A stretch of DNA of 64,000 nucleotides. It comes from Hemicordylus capensis (Eukaryota; Chordata; Lepidosauria; Squamata; Cordylidae). The translations under genes and the position numbers were made by a program. The notes below the pieces were generated by a model, which was given only the letters and a program-made list of their open reading frames with translations, ran no database searches and was not told where the DNA came from. How positions within the stretch are numbered: position 1 is the first letter of the stretch; each line of letters starts with the position of its first letter. Below, piece by piece: positions 1 through 10,267 of the stretch. The stretch covers positions 10,380,501 to 10,444,500 of the forward strand of contig NC_069669.1 of assembly GCF_027244095.1 (NCBI RefSeq). The letters are read 5' to 3'.

Positions 1-50
1 TCGACTAGATGGGCCTTGGGCCTGACCTTATGTTCTCATGATCCCTGTTA
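1..50 (+). mobile_element. CR1/L2-type LINE, extreme 3' end
   Basis: The first 50 bases carry the end of the LINE 3' tail seen more completely at 17515-17757: an ACTAGATGGGCCT stretch, GGGCCTGA, then a TTATGTTCTCATG terminus. The rest of the copy lies outside the window. The family call rests on the repeated TTCTTATG-like terminus and on the ORF2-bearing relative at 12105-12720. Confidence 0.6.
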
Positions 51-129
51 CCTAGCTGGCTGGCACACGTGACCCAGGCCATCGGCACCCCTCACTGCTT
101 GGTGCCCTATGCAGCTGCCTAGTTCTACA

Positions 130-375
130 ACAACTACAACTAATATTTACATACCGCTTTTCAACAAAAGTTTCCAAAGCGGTTGAGAGAGAGAGAGAGA
201 GAGAGAAGGAAGATGGATCCCTGTCCTCAAAGGGTTCACAATCTAAAAAGAACATAAGCTAGACACCAGCAACAGCCATTGGAGGGATGCTGTGCTGGGG
301 ATGGAGAGGGCCAGTTGCTCCCTGCCCTGCTCAATAAAGAGAACCCCCACTTTAAAAAGGTGAGTGCCTCTTTGC
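130..375 (+). repeat. Dispersed reptile repeat R1 (LINE 3'-tail-like)
   Basis: This copy begins with a degenerate TACATACCGCTTTTCAACAA stretch and a short GA run. The body is recognisable by GGATCCCTGTCC, CACAATCTAAAAAG, GACACCAGCAACAG, GGAGGGATGCTGTGCTGG and AATAAAGAGAA. The same body recurs at 12720-12830, 15228-15333, 23640-23895 and, on the other strand, 11760-11990, 25555-25775 and probably 38640-38800. It is clearly an interspersed family; the exact family name is not known to me. Confidence 0.6.
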
Positions 376-462
376 CCTGTTAGTAGGATTCACCTAGCAA
401 GTAGACAACCGGCCCTGAACCAGATGTAGGGGCTTGGACCAGAAGATGCTTCTCAACTCTTG

Positions 463-578
463 ATTGATTGATTGATTGATTGGGTGCCATCAAGTTGGTG
501 TCAACTCTTAGCGACCACATAGATCAGATGATCTGTCTTCAACTTGGCCTTGAAGGTCTCTCAGTGGGGCCTTCATTG
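463..578 (-). mobile_element. BovB (RTE) LINE 3' end, short fragment
   Basis: The reverse complement ends in GACACCAACTTGATGGCACC followed by an (AATC)n tail. It matches the terminus of the longer BovB fragment at 35098-35518, which ends AACACCAGCTTGATGGCACT. Only about 115 bases remain here. Confidence 0.6.
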
Positions 579-1480
579 TCGTGACCGAGTCCAAATCTTA
601 ACATGCTCCAATTCCTCCTGCCCTTGCTATTCAGAGCTCTGTGGAGAGGTCAGAAATCCCCTCACAACCCTTTCCACTCTCAATGCTCGGGGTGGCTTTA
701 GCCCCAGCCCCCCACCCACCCAGTCATAACCTCGGGGGTCACCTCTTCAAGAGACCTTACTGCACACCTCGCTGGGGACTGCATGTCCCTTTGCAAACTC
801 AGAGCCATGGAGGCTCTGCCTGGAAGCACCCCCACTCTCTGCCCCTTCTCTCTCTCCCTCTGCGCTGCAGCCCTGCTCCAAAACTTTCCTTAATTACAAT
901 CTGTGAAACGTCGATGCGGAGACATGGCGGCAGAAACAGCTGGTAACTGGACGCCCCCCTGCCCCACCCGGTTTCCCCCTCTCCCTCCCCCACCCCCTCT
1001 CCCTTCCCTGTCTTAACAGAAACAAGTTGGGTATTGTGGCCTCCTCACCACACCCCAGTCCTTGCTGTCTCCTCCTAGGCTCCCCCCGCCCACCTGCAGA
1101 ATCTTCAGGATAAAATTGCAACTTAATGCTATGGTGAGGTTGGCTTAATTACCTGCATTTCAGCCCAGTGTGTGCAAACAGCTGTTTTCTAAAGCTCTCC
1201 CTGCCCCCTGCCAAACTGGCCTGCTGCAAAGAGCTCCCAGACCATGGTTGGTTGGAATCTTCCGCTCACCCCAGTGTGGGTCGGAGTGGTGATCTCCATT
1301 CTGTTTCAAGCAGGGGCCACTTGGGCAAAAGAGAAAGAAGACGACGACCATGTGAGAGCCGTTTCTCACTCGGCTGACCCACGCAGAGTACTGTGCTTTT
1401 CTCAGTGCTGGGAGGGCCCAGCACTGAGAGATGGAGTCCACTAGGAAGAAAGCATCTGGAAGGGGACTATAGAGACAGGG
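579..1480. other. No gene or recognised repeat
   Basis: The stretch is pyrimidine-rich around 830-1000. Open frames on both strands are short and resemble no family I know. It would lie inside the SEPTIN9 intron if the exon at 5205-5259 is correct. Confidence 0.4.
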
Positions 1481-1850
1481 CCTTTTCGGTGGTGGCCCCT
1501 CGGCTTTGCCACACCCTTCCAGAAGAACCTTGCCATGCTCCCTCCCTCAGTGTTTTTAAGGAACAACTGAAGGCGCATTTTTTAAAAAGAGGCTTTTAAA
1601 ACATATCATCGGCTGCTTACATCTGGTAGGCTTCTTGGTCTTTGGCTTCTATTGATAACTTTTAATTTTGCAATTTTTAAAAAAATCCATTTTAGTTGTG
1701 GTTTTAGCCTGGTCTTTTAGTTTGGGTGTTTTTAAAAATTCTATTAATTTGATGATTCTGTATTGTATCTGTTTTATCAATGTGGTATGCCACCCTGAAC
1801 AATACAGGAGGAAGAGCAAGGTAAACACTTCTTAAATAAATAAGCAAATA
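1480..1850 (+). mobile_element. L2/CR1-clade LINE, ORF2 C-terminus and 3'UTR
   Basis: The plus strand translates to RAFSVVAPRLCHTLPEE, then SLSVFKEQLKAHFLKRGF and a stop. This matches the usual C-terminal end of Jockey-superfamily (L2/CR1/Rex) ORF2, of the form RAFSVxAPRLWNxLP...SLxxFKxxLK...F. An AT-rich 3'UTR follows and ends in TAAATAAATAAGCAAATAAG. The copy is strongly 5' truncated. Confidence 0.65.
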
Positions 1851-2189
1851 AGCCAGCAAGCACTGGGACGGGCAACATTTCCCAGCACTCTGTGCACACC
1901 TTCCGAGACGGCTCAGGGGCTCAAGAAAGCTCTGTTTCCCTTAAAGGAAAACCCCGCCCCCCGGCAGTACAGCACTGCATGATAGGAACAGAGGTCTTCG
2001 CATAGTGCCAGGGGGATTGTGCAATTTATTCAGCTTTGGCCAAAGCAAATAATCAAGAAACAATAAGTCAGGGAAGTCAAGAGTTAGGGTTGGTGGGCAG
2101 CCACCACTGGTTACTGGGCATTCCAATGAAGAACACTGCCCCAAAGCCCAATGCTTTCAAGCTTCCTAACTTCAGGGAACCCCTGAGAA

Positions 2190-2485
2190 ACATAGGAAGC
2201 TGCCATATACTGAGTCAGACCATTGGTCCATCTAGCTCATATGATCTACCCAGACTGGCAGTGGCTTCCCCAAGGTTGCAGGCAGGAGTCTCTCTCGGCC
2301 CTGCCTTGGAGATGCTGTCAGGGAGGGAACTTGGAACCTTCTGCTCTTCCCAGAGTGGCCCTATCCCCTAAGTGGAATATCTTACAGTGCTCACACATGT
2401 AGTCTCTCATTCAAATGCAAACCAGGGTGGACCCTGCTTAGCAAAGGGAACAATTCATGCTTGCTACCAGCAGACCAGCTCTCTT
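2190..2485 (-). mobile_element. 5S/tRNA-Ala chimeric SINE, near full length
   Basis: On the minus strand the order is a 5S-like part (GCTAAGCAGGGTCCACCCTG, with box-C-like GAATGAGAGAC), a tRNA-Ala-like part, then the shared tail (GGAGATG..., CTGCCTGCAACCTTGG, CTGACTCAGTATATGGCAGC). The tail ends in TTCCTATG. Copies of the same family occur throughout the first 37 kb. Confidence 0.75.
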
Positions 2486-2589
2486 CCCATCAAGACCAGC
2501 TCTCCTCCTATGCACATTGCTCCCTTCCACATTGGTCTGCTCGCCAGAGAACACCCGAGCATCTAGGGATACTGGAAGTTACCTTTTCC

Positions 2590-2852
2590 CCGAGTCGGAC
2601 CAGTGGTCCATCTAGCTCAGTACTGCCTACATCTGGAGTTCCCCAACTTGGATCCCTGCCCAGTGTTGCTGGACTACAATACCTATCATCCCCCAGAAGG
2701 GAGTTGTAGTCCAATGACATCTGGGGACCCAAGGTTGGGAAGCGCTTGGGAAGACACTGGCTGGCAGCATCTCTCCAGTGTTTCAGACAAGAGTCTTTCC
2801 CAGCCCTTCCTGGAGATGGATGCTGGGACAATCTGTGCGCAAAGCAGATGGT
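2590..2852 (-). mobile_element. SINE tail split by a foldback MITE
   Basis: The SINE tail runs 2590-2633 and resumes at about 2751 (CACTGGCTGGCAGCATCTC). Between them sits a palindromic MITE with the diagnostic GGACTACAATACC and GGAGTTGTAGTCC arms. The nesting dates the MITE as younger than this SINE copy. Confidence 0.6.
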
Positions 2853-2882
2853 CCGGTGCTGAGCTAAAGCTCCATCCTCTGC

Positions 2883-3198
2883 TAGGGATGTGCACGAACC
2901 AAGGTGCTCAGTGGTGTTGCTGATCACACAAATGGCACCTGTGCATGGGTGGATGCCATGTGCGTGTCGGTGCCATGCACGGGTTCTTGGGGGCTGTGCT
3001 TTCTCAGCAGGAAGCTGCATGCGTCGGCAGAGAGCTGGTAAGGACCTGCTCTCCTCTTTTAAAAAAAAAAAAAAAAAATCCCGCTCGCTGTTTCCCTCCC
3101 CGTGGCACTGAACCAGTGCGGACCTCGTCCAAATCGGTTCGGTGCCGACCCAGTACATGAACCTCGGTTCGTGCACCTTGGTTCAGTGCACTACCCTC
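2883..3198. mobile_element. MITE with GTGCACGAACC-type terminal inverted repeats
   Basis: The left end reads TAGGGATGTGCACGAACC. The right side has GGTTCGTGCACC and GGTTCAGTGCACTACCCT, which is inverted relative to the left end. The middle contains further GGTTCGGTGC motifs. TIRs with TAGGG...CCCTA ends suggest a non-autonomous hAT-like element. I see no transposase. Confidence 0.55.
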
Positions 3199-3219
3199 CG
3201 GATCTTTTTCTTCTCCTGG

Positions 3220-3400
3220 GAATTCAGAATGGCATGCAGGTTCTTTCCTCTCACAACAACCCTGTGGGGTAAAATGAGGCCGAGAGACAGCAACTGGCCC
3301 CACAGCACCCAGTGAGCATCCGAGCTGTGGGGTGATTGGAATTTGAACCCAGCTCTCTCCAGTAATATTCTGACCCTCTTGCCCATATACCACATCATCT
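3220..3400 (-). mobile_element. CORE/MIR-like SINE fragment
   Basis: It contains CTCACAACAACCCTGTGGGG, a GAGAGACAGCAACTGGCCCC stretch and ATTTGAACCC, which is the CORE-to-tRNA order of MIR-type SINEs read on the opposite strand. Better copies are at 20745-20930 and 42382-42590. Confidence 0.55.
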
Positions 3401-3441
3401 TATAAAAACCCGCCGCTTTGGGGTTGCGAGTCAGCCAACAT

Positions 3442-3600
3442 GGGGAACCTTCTACGCAGACCCTTGGTCCATCTAGCTCAATATTGCCTACACTGGCTGG
3501 CAGCAGCTCTTCAAGGTTTCAGGCAGGAGTCTCTCCCAGCCCTATCTGGAGATGCTGCCAGGGATTGAATTTGGCACAGGCACTCCCGATGCATCATTAT
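3442..3600 (-). mobile_element. 5S/tRNA-Ala SINE family, tail part
   Basis: It contains CCTTGGTCCATCTAGCTCAA, GGCTGGCAGCAGC, TTTCAGGCAGGAGTC and CTGGAGATGCTGCCAGGGA in the usual reverse order. The head is degraded. Confidence 0.6.
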
Positions 3601-3685
3601 CTGCAGGGTGAAAATTCCGTCCAGAGGCTGGGAAGTGATCCTGTGTGAACCACACTCATAGCTGGCCAATCGATCTTTTGACCCA

Positions 3686-3826
3686 GGGCTGCTCAACTTT
3701 GGCCCTCCTGCAGATGTTGGCCTACAATTCCCATAATCCCTGGCTATTGGCTACTGCAGCTGGGGATTATGGGAACTGTAGTCCAAAAACAGCTGGGAGG
3801 GGCGCCTAAGTTGAGCAGGCCTACCC
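3686..3826. mobile_element. Palindromic MITE (foldback)
   Basis: The arms GCAGATGTTGGCCTACAATT and GGAACTGTAGTCC, with outer GCTCAACTTTGG and AAGTTGAGCAGG, form a long imperfect hairpin around a short centre. It belongs to the same family as the cleaner copy at 14683-14806. Confidence 0.65.
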
Positions 3827-4269
3827 TTAGACCCAGTGTCTCATCACAAGTATTGGCTGCCTGCCTGCAACAGCCAACTTTGACTATATCCTCCAGGGCA
3901 TTTCACACCTCAGCCGCCACCTCAAATTCCATCTTTTAAAAGTACACACTCAGAAGACCCTTCGCATATCCAAACTCCTTATACAAACACATCAACCGAC
4001 ACAGAGGCACGGCAGATTTAACACACCCACCCTAAACGGTGACGAGGAATACCAACTAGGAAATTCAGTTCCCGGGAACTCTAAACTCCAGAACCTAGTC
4101 TCAGTGTTCACCATAGGGAAGTGGTGGTGATGGTGGAGACAATGCCAAAACCAATGTGGCAGGGGATGATGGGAGTTGTAGTCCAGCTACATATGTGGGT
4201 GCAAAGCTCGGAACCCCCTGGCGTAGGCGGCCAGTGTGGTCAACCAGCAGATCTCCAGGGTTGCAGACA

Positions 4270-4591
4270 GGGGTCTTTCCCAGCAGTTGGGGCCACATCC
4301 ACCCAGGATCTTCTCAGTGCTCAGGTTATGGGGTGGGAGTGGGGTGGGGTGGACTGGGAAACTCTGCTCCCACTCCTTTTTTTCCTGAAGGTGGTGGTGG
4401 GGGCATGATTTGGCTCAAACTGGGGGGGAAATCAAGGGACCGGGCTTGTGGGTTTTATTAAGGGCCCCTTATCTCCCCCCCTTCTCCCTGTAATCTGAGC
4501 ACCAAACCTTCTCTACGCAAAGCATGCGTTTGACCCCTGAAGAAGAGCCCCTCCCTCGTTCATCCTAGCTGCTGACTGGCTGCTGAGATTT

Positions 4592-4631
<40 letters not shown>

Positions 4632-5204
4632 CCAAGCATATCTTTGTAGCCACCATGGCTATAAACTTGGTTCTGCACCCAGTGAATGCCTGTGTGTGCA
4701 CACAGCCCTGGCTGTGCTACTTTGCGGCCACATATGTTCCCCCCCCCACCCGCCCACACACCCAATATCTAGCTTCTTCATTTTATTTATTTAACATATT
4801 TTTATACCGCCTGAAACCTACGTCTATGTTTAAAAATCAACCCCCGCCCCCAATGCCTAGCAGACGTCGCTGGCGCTACACCCCTGGGGGAAGCCACCAG
4901 AGTCACCGCGGAGCGACACAGACTCCAGGCCTGGTGATCTCTTGACATCACCAGACCCCGATACGCCGAACCGGATCCGAATCGCCTCCTGCTCTGGGAA
5001 GACGTTGCTGCATCTCCATCCTACTCCTCCGGCTCTCTGAACCTGGGCCAGATCCCGCCTTGGGGCCATCCCAATGGCTTGGCCAGGCACTGCACACACC
5101 TGAACCTTGACCTAAGTCATGGGAGGGAGGAGAACTCCGACTCGGAGGTCGAGCCAACCCAAGCCTTCGCCCCGGATGCCGGGGTCCCTCCTTGGAACAC
5201 CTAC
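4270..5204. other. Low-complexity and unrecognised sequence; (CA)n at about 4595-4630
   Basis: A perfect CA dinucleotide run lies at about 4595-4630, followed by a C-rich tract at about 4740-4760. A degenerate LINE/R1-like piece (TTTATTTATTTAACATATTT) lies near 4780. No coding exon was recognised. The section next to 5204 is the predicted start of the SEPTIN9 intron. Confidence 0.45.
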
Positions 5205-5259
5205 CTTCAAAGTCATTGAGGATCCCGTCCAGGTGTTCCTTGACAGACAGCTGGGACAT
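5205..5259 (-). CDS. SEPTIN9: Septin-9, alternative first coding exon (partial gene)
   Basis: Septin-9 is a GTP-binding septin that joins hetero-oligomeric filaments linked to actin, microtubules and cytokinesis. On the minus strand an ATG (5259-5257) opens MSQLSVKEHLDGILNDFE, and then GAAG meets a consensus donor, G|GTAGGT. From memory, one human SEPTIN9 isoform begins MSDPAVNAQLDGIISDFE and is spliced in the same phase (1) to the common ALKRSF exon. The shared LDGI..DFE core, identical exon length and same phase support the call. The rest of the gene would lie beyond the left edge; no other septin exon is visible. GALR2 is also on human 17q25, so synteny agrees. Only 18 residues can be compared, so a chance match or a septin paralogue cannot be fully excluded. 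Confidence 0.65.
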
Positions 5260-5860
5260 CTCGGGGTTGGGCGGCCGGGTCCTGCTGGGACCAGGGTGGG
5301 TGGCTTGTGGAGTGCTGGGCCCTGGCCAGCCAGAGTTGCCTCCTGCTCAGCTTCCGAGTCTCTGCCGCAGGAGAGCGCTTGCTGGGGCTCTGACCACCAG
5401 AGAGGGGAAGCAAGGTTGAAGACCTTCCCTTTCGTCAGCAGCGGTGGTGGTGGTGGTGGTGGCACCCAGGCTCACCTCCAGCCCCTGAGCTTCTGGCTCA
5501 GAGAGAGAGAGAGTGGAAGAGGAAAGAGATCCGCTTCCCTCTCCCCCACCCCCCCACCAAGCAAGCCCCCAGCCCACACCCCAGCAGAGGCAAGCCTTTC
5601 CTGGGATCACATTGGCTGAGCTGACTTGCCTGTCCCTTCCTTGCGAGGAAAGAGGAGACGAGGGGAGGAGAGAAAGAAAGCGGAGACTAGAGGGAGGGGA
5701 CGGGTGGGGGGGGTGGGGGGGCTTCAGCCTATAGTTAGTCTCTTGGCAGGCAGGGAAGGCAGAAGGGGAGGAGGGTCACGGGGGAGAGGGCCGACTACCA
5801 GTTGAGAAAAGCAGCAACAGGCTGCCAGAGGCAGCTGTGATCATGATCCGGGAATGATGA
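5260..5860 (-). promoter_or_regulatory. SEPTIN9: Candidate promoter/5'UTR region of the SEPTIN9 exon
   Basis: Upstream of the ATG on the minus strand lies GC-rich sequence containing a (GGT)n run near 5442-5462, GA/CT tracts and a G-rich stretch near 5700-5722. I see no clear TATA box and cannot place a start site. The call is inferred from position next to the candidate first exon. Confidence 0.3.
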
Positions 5861-5913
5861 ACTCGGGCTGAATTTCCTTTGGTTCCCCATCCCCAGTCAC
5901 CTCCTCGAATAAG

Positions 5914-6199
5914 TTGCCAAATCTTTCTAATCAGCCTGCTCCTGTGCCTCCTGTTCCTGTGCCTCCGGCTGGTTCGTCTCCTACTAAGGTTGCCAAATCT
6001 TTCTAATCAGCCTGCTCCTGTGCCTCCTGTTCCTGCTCCTGTGCCTCCGGCTGGTTCGTCTCCAACTAAGGTTGCCAAATCTTTCTAATCAGCCTGCTCC
6101 TGTGCCTCTGGCTGGTTCGTCTCCAACTAAGGTTGCCAAATCTTTCTAATCAGCCTGCTCCTGTGCCTCCTGCTCCTGCTCCTGTGCCTTTGGCTGGTT
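5914..6199 (+). repeat. Minisatellite, four units of about 61-82 bp
   Basis: Units start with TTGCCAAATCTTTCTAATCA at 5914, 5990, 6072 and 6133, giving spacings of 76, 82 and 61 bp. Length changes come from varying numbers of the inner CTCCTGTGCCTCCTG motif. Units share GGCTGGTTCGTCTCC. Confidence 0.85.
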
Positions 6200-6204
6200 G
6201 AATG

Positions 6205-6515
6205 GGGATTCGAATTTGGGTCTTCCTGGTCCTAGTTCAACACTCTAGCCACTACGCTATGCTGCTATTTGAGAAGATATATCTTGCCCAGTTAAGGGTT
6301 TGTGCCTGGCGTACACCCATTATCACCCCTTAAGAATACACACCCTAAGGTACGCATTGAATAAATCCCTGTCCTTCCATGAAACTCACTGGGTGACTCT
6401 CGGCCAGTCATTTCTCTCTCAGCCTGACCTACCTTGCAGGGCTGTTGTGAGGATAAGCACAATTTTGTACACTGCTCTGAGCTCCTTGTGGGAAGAGCAG
6501 GCTCGAAATTCAATC
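6205..6515 (-). mobile_element. CORE/MIR-like SINE, two pieces
   Basis: 6205-6270 holds the tRNA-like end (GGGGATTCGAATTTGGGTCTT, TAGCCACTACGCTATGCTGC). 6375-6515 holds the CORE side (AAACTCACTGGGTGACTCTC, GGGCTGTTGTGAGGATAA) in the other relative order, so these are two fragments rather than one intact copy. Confidence 0.5.
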
Positions 6516-6519
6516 CATC

Positions 6520-7376
6520 AAGTGGGGAAACAAAGACCATGCATGTGTGGACTAGCCCATACTGGTGTGTGTGTGTGTGTGTGTGTGTGTGTAGTTGTGG
6601 TTGCCACCTTTTTAAATTAGCCCTGCTCAACTCCTGAAAAGCAGACCTGGAGGCCTGAGGAATCCACATCAATCTCCAAGTGACTCTTACAAGCAATTCC
6701 GGAGATTTTAATGGCTTGGTATTGAGAAAAATACTGGAATGTGGAGAGATGATATAGATATATAGATACAGATACAGATATTACACACGGAGAGAGACAT
6801 GCAGGAATATCTTCAGTCAGAGTCTGGCAACTGTATAAGACCAACCACTTGATGCAAATGGTCTGTCTCTTTTGCAGTGATCATCTGGGATCGGGGTCTG
6901 GTGCTCCTCCTTCCCTGTGTTAATAATCCTCCTTGCCAAAAGGGACCCAGGAATGCCCACTGCAAAGCCCACTCTGCTGTTTACCTCCAGTTGCTCTGAT
7001 AGGTTCAAAGGCGTCAGGCAGGGGGTCAATTTGAGGAAGGGGGGGGAGCATTTGTTTGGAGAAGGGATTTCTTTTTCCTCTCCTGCCTCTGCAGCTAACC
7101 CCAGCCCTGATGGGTGGGTGCCACGACCAGACCAGACGAGGAGGAGGGTTAACTCTCTCGCTGCTGGATGAGGAATCGAGAACTCTGTTCTGCTTCCCAG
7201 CTCACCCTCACCACCACTACTAACACACATTTTGCCTTTCAAAGGAAGTGAGAGACATTTGAGGAGCTCAAGGAGGCCATTACATTGAATACTTCCACTT
7301 TTTATTTTCCCGTAGCATACAGCAAGCATAAACAACTATGTGTTTTTCATTCACACGTACTCAGACTGTCCTGATT
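6520..7376. other. (GT)n near 6563-6592; otherwise unrecognised
   Basis: A GT dinucleotide run lies near 6563-6592 and short GATA/GATATA repeats near 6750-6782. No exon, RNA gene or repeat family was recognised in the remainder. Confidence 0.4.
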
Positions 7377-7378
7377 TA

Positions 7379-7680
7379 GGAACACCGGAAGCTGCCAGAC
7401 TGAGTCAGACCCTTGGTCCATCTATCCCAGTATTGTCTACACTGACTGGCAGCGGCTCTCCAAGGTTTCAGGCAAGGGTCTTTCCCAGCCCTACCTGAAG
7501 ATGCTGCCAGGGACTGAACCTGGGGGCCTTCTGCCTGCAAGCAGATGCTCTACCACTGGGCTGTGGCCTGCTCTCCTCAGGGGAATTCTTCACATGTAGT
7601 CACCCATTCAAATGAAAACCAAGGAGAATACTGCTTATCAAAAGGGACAGCCCATGCTAGCTACCACAGGGCTGGCTCTT
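7379..7680 (-). mobile_element. 5S/tRNA-Ala chimeric SINE, near full length
   Basis: Reverse order of tail (GGAAGCTGCCAGACTGAGTC), tRNA-like part (GCAAGCAGATGCTCTACCAC, close to a tRNA-Ala B/A box region) and 5S-like part (CACCCATTCAAATG, ACTGCTTATC). The tRNA portion is better preserved than the 5S portion. Confidence 0.7.
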
Positions 7681-7726
7681 CGCCCCATTTCTATGGAGCC
7701 CTAAGGGGTTATGATCCCAGAACTGG

Positions 7727-7915
7727 ATGGGGCCATCGCTCAGTGGCACAGTATCTGCTTCACAGCTTCAATCCCTGGCAGCATCTCCAGGTAGGGCTGG
7801 GAAAGACGCCTGCCTGAAACCTTGGAGAAGAAGCTGCTGCCAGTCAGTGTAGACAACGCTGAGTGAGATGGACCACCGGCCTGACTCAGTCAAAGGCAGC
7901 TTCCTGCATCTCATC
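7727..7915 (+). mobile_element. SINE copy with tRNA-like head only
   Basis: It starts GGGGCCATCGCTCAGTGGCA, continues through TTCAATCCCTGGCAGCATCT, and carries the shared tail to GGCAGCTTCCTGCATC. No 5S part precedes it, so this copy is truncated at the tRNA-like boundary or belongs to a shorter subfamily. Confidence 0.7.
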
Positions 7916-8431
7916 CAAGGGAACAGACAGAGGGCAAGGGTTTGGTGCTGCTTATGTGGCATCTGAACACGACTTCTCTCCTGTCCGTACCAAAGAGTAG
8001 TCTGTACTCGCACCAGTGGTATATTTTAACCTAATTACACATTTGGCTCTCAAGGTGACCTGTGCGATGCCCTCTTTTAGCGGTTTCTGCGGAGACACCG
8101 ATCCGATACTCCCAGAACTCGTAATCTAAACAGGAGGCCATTTGGCCAGGAGATCAAACCTCAGCATTCTTCTAAGTTAAAAAGACCGCGTGGCAGCTGC
8201 AAGTGAGCTGAGAGAACCCTTCCTCCTCCCAGGCCTCAGACGTGCGAATTCTGCACCTCTTGATTGACTCCCAAACACCGCACGGCAGCTCCTTGAACCC
8301 TAAGCTGAGCAAATCACCCAACTTTCAGTATAACGGACCAGGGTGGGGTGGGAGGTCAAAGTGCTGTTGCGGGAAAACATCTGCAGCTGCTTTATGCCTC
8401 TTGGTCCAACCAGTCCATCTCCAAAATCAGG

Positions 8432-8690
8432 TCTCCAGATATTGCTGGACTACAACTCCCATCATCCCCCCATGGCGGAGAATGATGGAAGTTGTAGTCC
8501 CACAGCATCTGGGGGCTTGGCTTTGAGACCTCCTGGCCCACCAGTGTGGGGGTGATGGGAGTTGTAGCCCAACATCTGGGAGTCCATGCCTGAGGCCCCC
8601 CTGTCCTATTGGTATGGGGATGATGGGAGTTGTAGTCCAACAAAATCTGGGGACCCAAGGTTGACAAGACTGTCCTACTGGTATGGTCCG
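8432..8690. mobile_element. Cluster of palindromic MITE halves
   Basis: GGACTACAACTCCCATCATC occurs once, facing four GAAGTTGTAGTCC or GGAGTTGTAG-type arms at about 8480-8500, 8555, 8625 and 8645. Repeated CATCTGGGGRC and CCCAGG-like joins show at least two tandem or nested copies of the foldback family. Confidence 0.6.
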
Positions 8691-8786
8691 CCAAGGTTAC
8701 TGGCAGCATCTTTGAAAGCTATCAGAGATCTTTCATAACTGGAAATGCCAGGAACCAAAGTTGGGATATTTATACACACACACATG

Positions 8787-9097
8787 GACATAGGAAGCTG
8801 CCATATACTGAGTCAGACCATTGGTCCGTCTAGCTCAACATTGTCTACACAGACTGGCAGCAGCTTCTCCAAGGTTGCCGGCAGGAGTCTCTCTCAGCCC
8901 TATCTTGGAGATGTTGCCAGGGAGGGAACTTGGAACCTTCTGCATGCAAGCAGGCAGGTTCTCTTCCCAGAGCAGACCCATCCCCTAAGGGGAAGATCTT
9001 ACAAGGCTCACACATATAGTCTCCCATCCAAATGCAAACCAGGGTGGACCCTGCTTAGCAAACTGGGCCATTCATGCTTGCTACCACAAGACCACAC
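8787..9097 (-). mobile_element. 5S/tRNA-Ala chimeric SINE, near full length
   Basis: It runs from ACATAGGAAGCTGCCATATAC through the tail and tRNA-like part to ACCCTGCTTAGCAAACTGGG and GCTTGCTACCACAAGACCAC. This is one of the most complete reverse-strand copies. It has a short CA tract at its outer tail end. Confidence 0.75.
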
Positions 9098-9109
9098 AAA
9101 GCATGTGTG

Positions 9110-10265
9110 CAACCAGCAAATGATGGCCATTCCCACAAGCAACATAGTCCATGTGGCAGAAAGAGGTTCGAAACCCCACATGTTATAGTCCCCTGTTGCT
9201 CGGGTTTCCTTGGTGTATGCGCCCCACATAGAGATGCCATATTCAAGCTTCCCAAATCTGAGAGGCCTAATTTGCATATTATGCAAATTATGTGGCAGCT
9301 AGTTTGCATTTTATTTATTTGACAGATTTGTATACTTTCCCCTCCTTCTCTACCCTCCCGTGTGATTGGATCCAGAATAAAATCCGGGCAATCCAGGCCA
9401 CACATTTGAAATCCATGTAAATCCGGGTGGAACTTAGCAGCTAGGTGGAGGAGTCAAAATCTAGGGACTACCCTAAATTCCAGGGGACGTGGCAACCCTA
9501 GCCACACAGGAACCAGAAACATGTGTACTGGCCTGCTTTGCAGGGTTGTTGTCTGGAACTCTGAGAAAATGTATGTGAAGTCTTAGACTACAAATGCAAC
9601 ATTCCTGCCAACCTTATATATAAATTCGTGAAATGAATTCCCCCCTGCCCTGCTCTTTGAAGAGGTGAACCTTTCAGGTTGCTAACTTCCAGGCCAGGTT
9701 GCTGAATGCAGAAGAGGGCAGAATGTGGGGTCTGGGGAAGAGGTCAGTCACCCAGGCTTCTCAGCAGTCATAACGACAGAAAAGCACCTTTGCTCATGGA
9801 AAACGAAAAGGGTAGCAGACCACAGCAGGAGACTTCCCTGTTTTGTTACGGCAAAAAAAAAGTGCATGCGAAAACGCTTCCTCCCTTCTTATCGCCCCCA
9901 GGTTGGTTTTGCAAAACAGCTTCCCAGCGCTGCAAGAGGTCAAAGAGAAAACGGAGCCAATGCAATGGAGGAACACATCAGGGGTGGGGGTGAATTAAGC
10001 TCTGTTCACAACTGGAGGCAAAAGACTTGAATTCAATCCCCAAGTCCCACCCTGGACTCATCCCAGCTCCAGCCCAATCAGGTCTTCTGTAGTAGCATTC
10101 CAAGAACAGTTATTAAGCCCATCACTGCGGTCATTGGGCTGAGCCCCCTCTGGCCCTCCCCTCCCCGCAAGCACTGCAAATGTGTACAAAACAAGAATTC
10201 CCCATAACTTGCATTTTGCCACATACTCTCTTTGGAACACCAGGTGCAGGGTTCCCTAGTCGTGT
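9110..10265. other. Unrecognised, with possible MITE remnant 9230-9505
   Basis: TTTGCATATTATGCAAAT near 9271 is a nearly perfect palindrome. GGGACGTGGCAACCCTAG near 9484-9502 resembles a TGGCAACCCTA-type MITE terminus. The matching left end is unclear. No coding signal was seen. Confidence 0.3.
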
Positions 10266-10267
10266 CA

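Noticed and set aside
2508-3176. 222-codon minus-strand open frame
   Set aside because: It crosses a SINE tail, a foldback MITE and a TIR element; its length is accidental.
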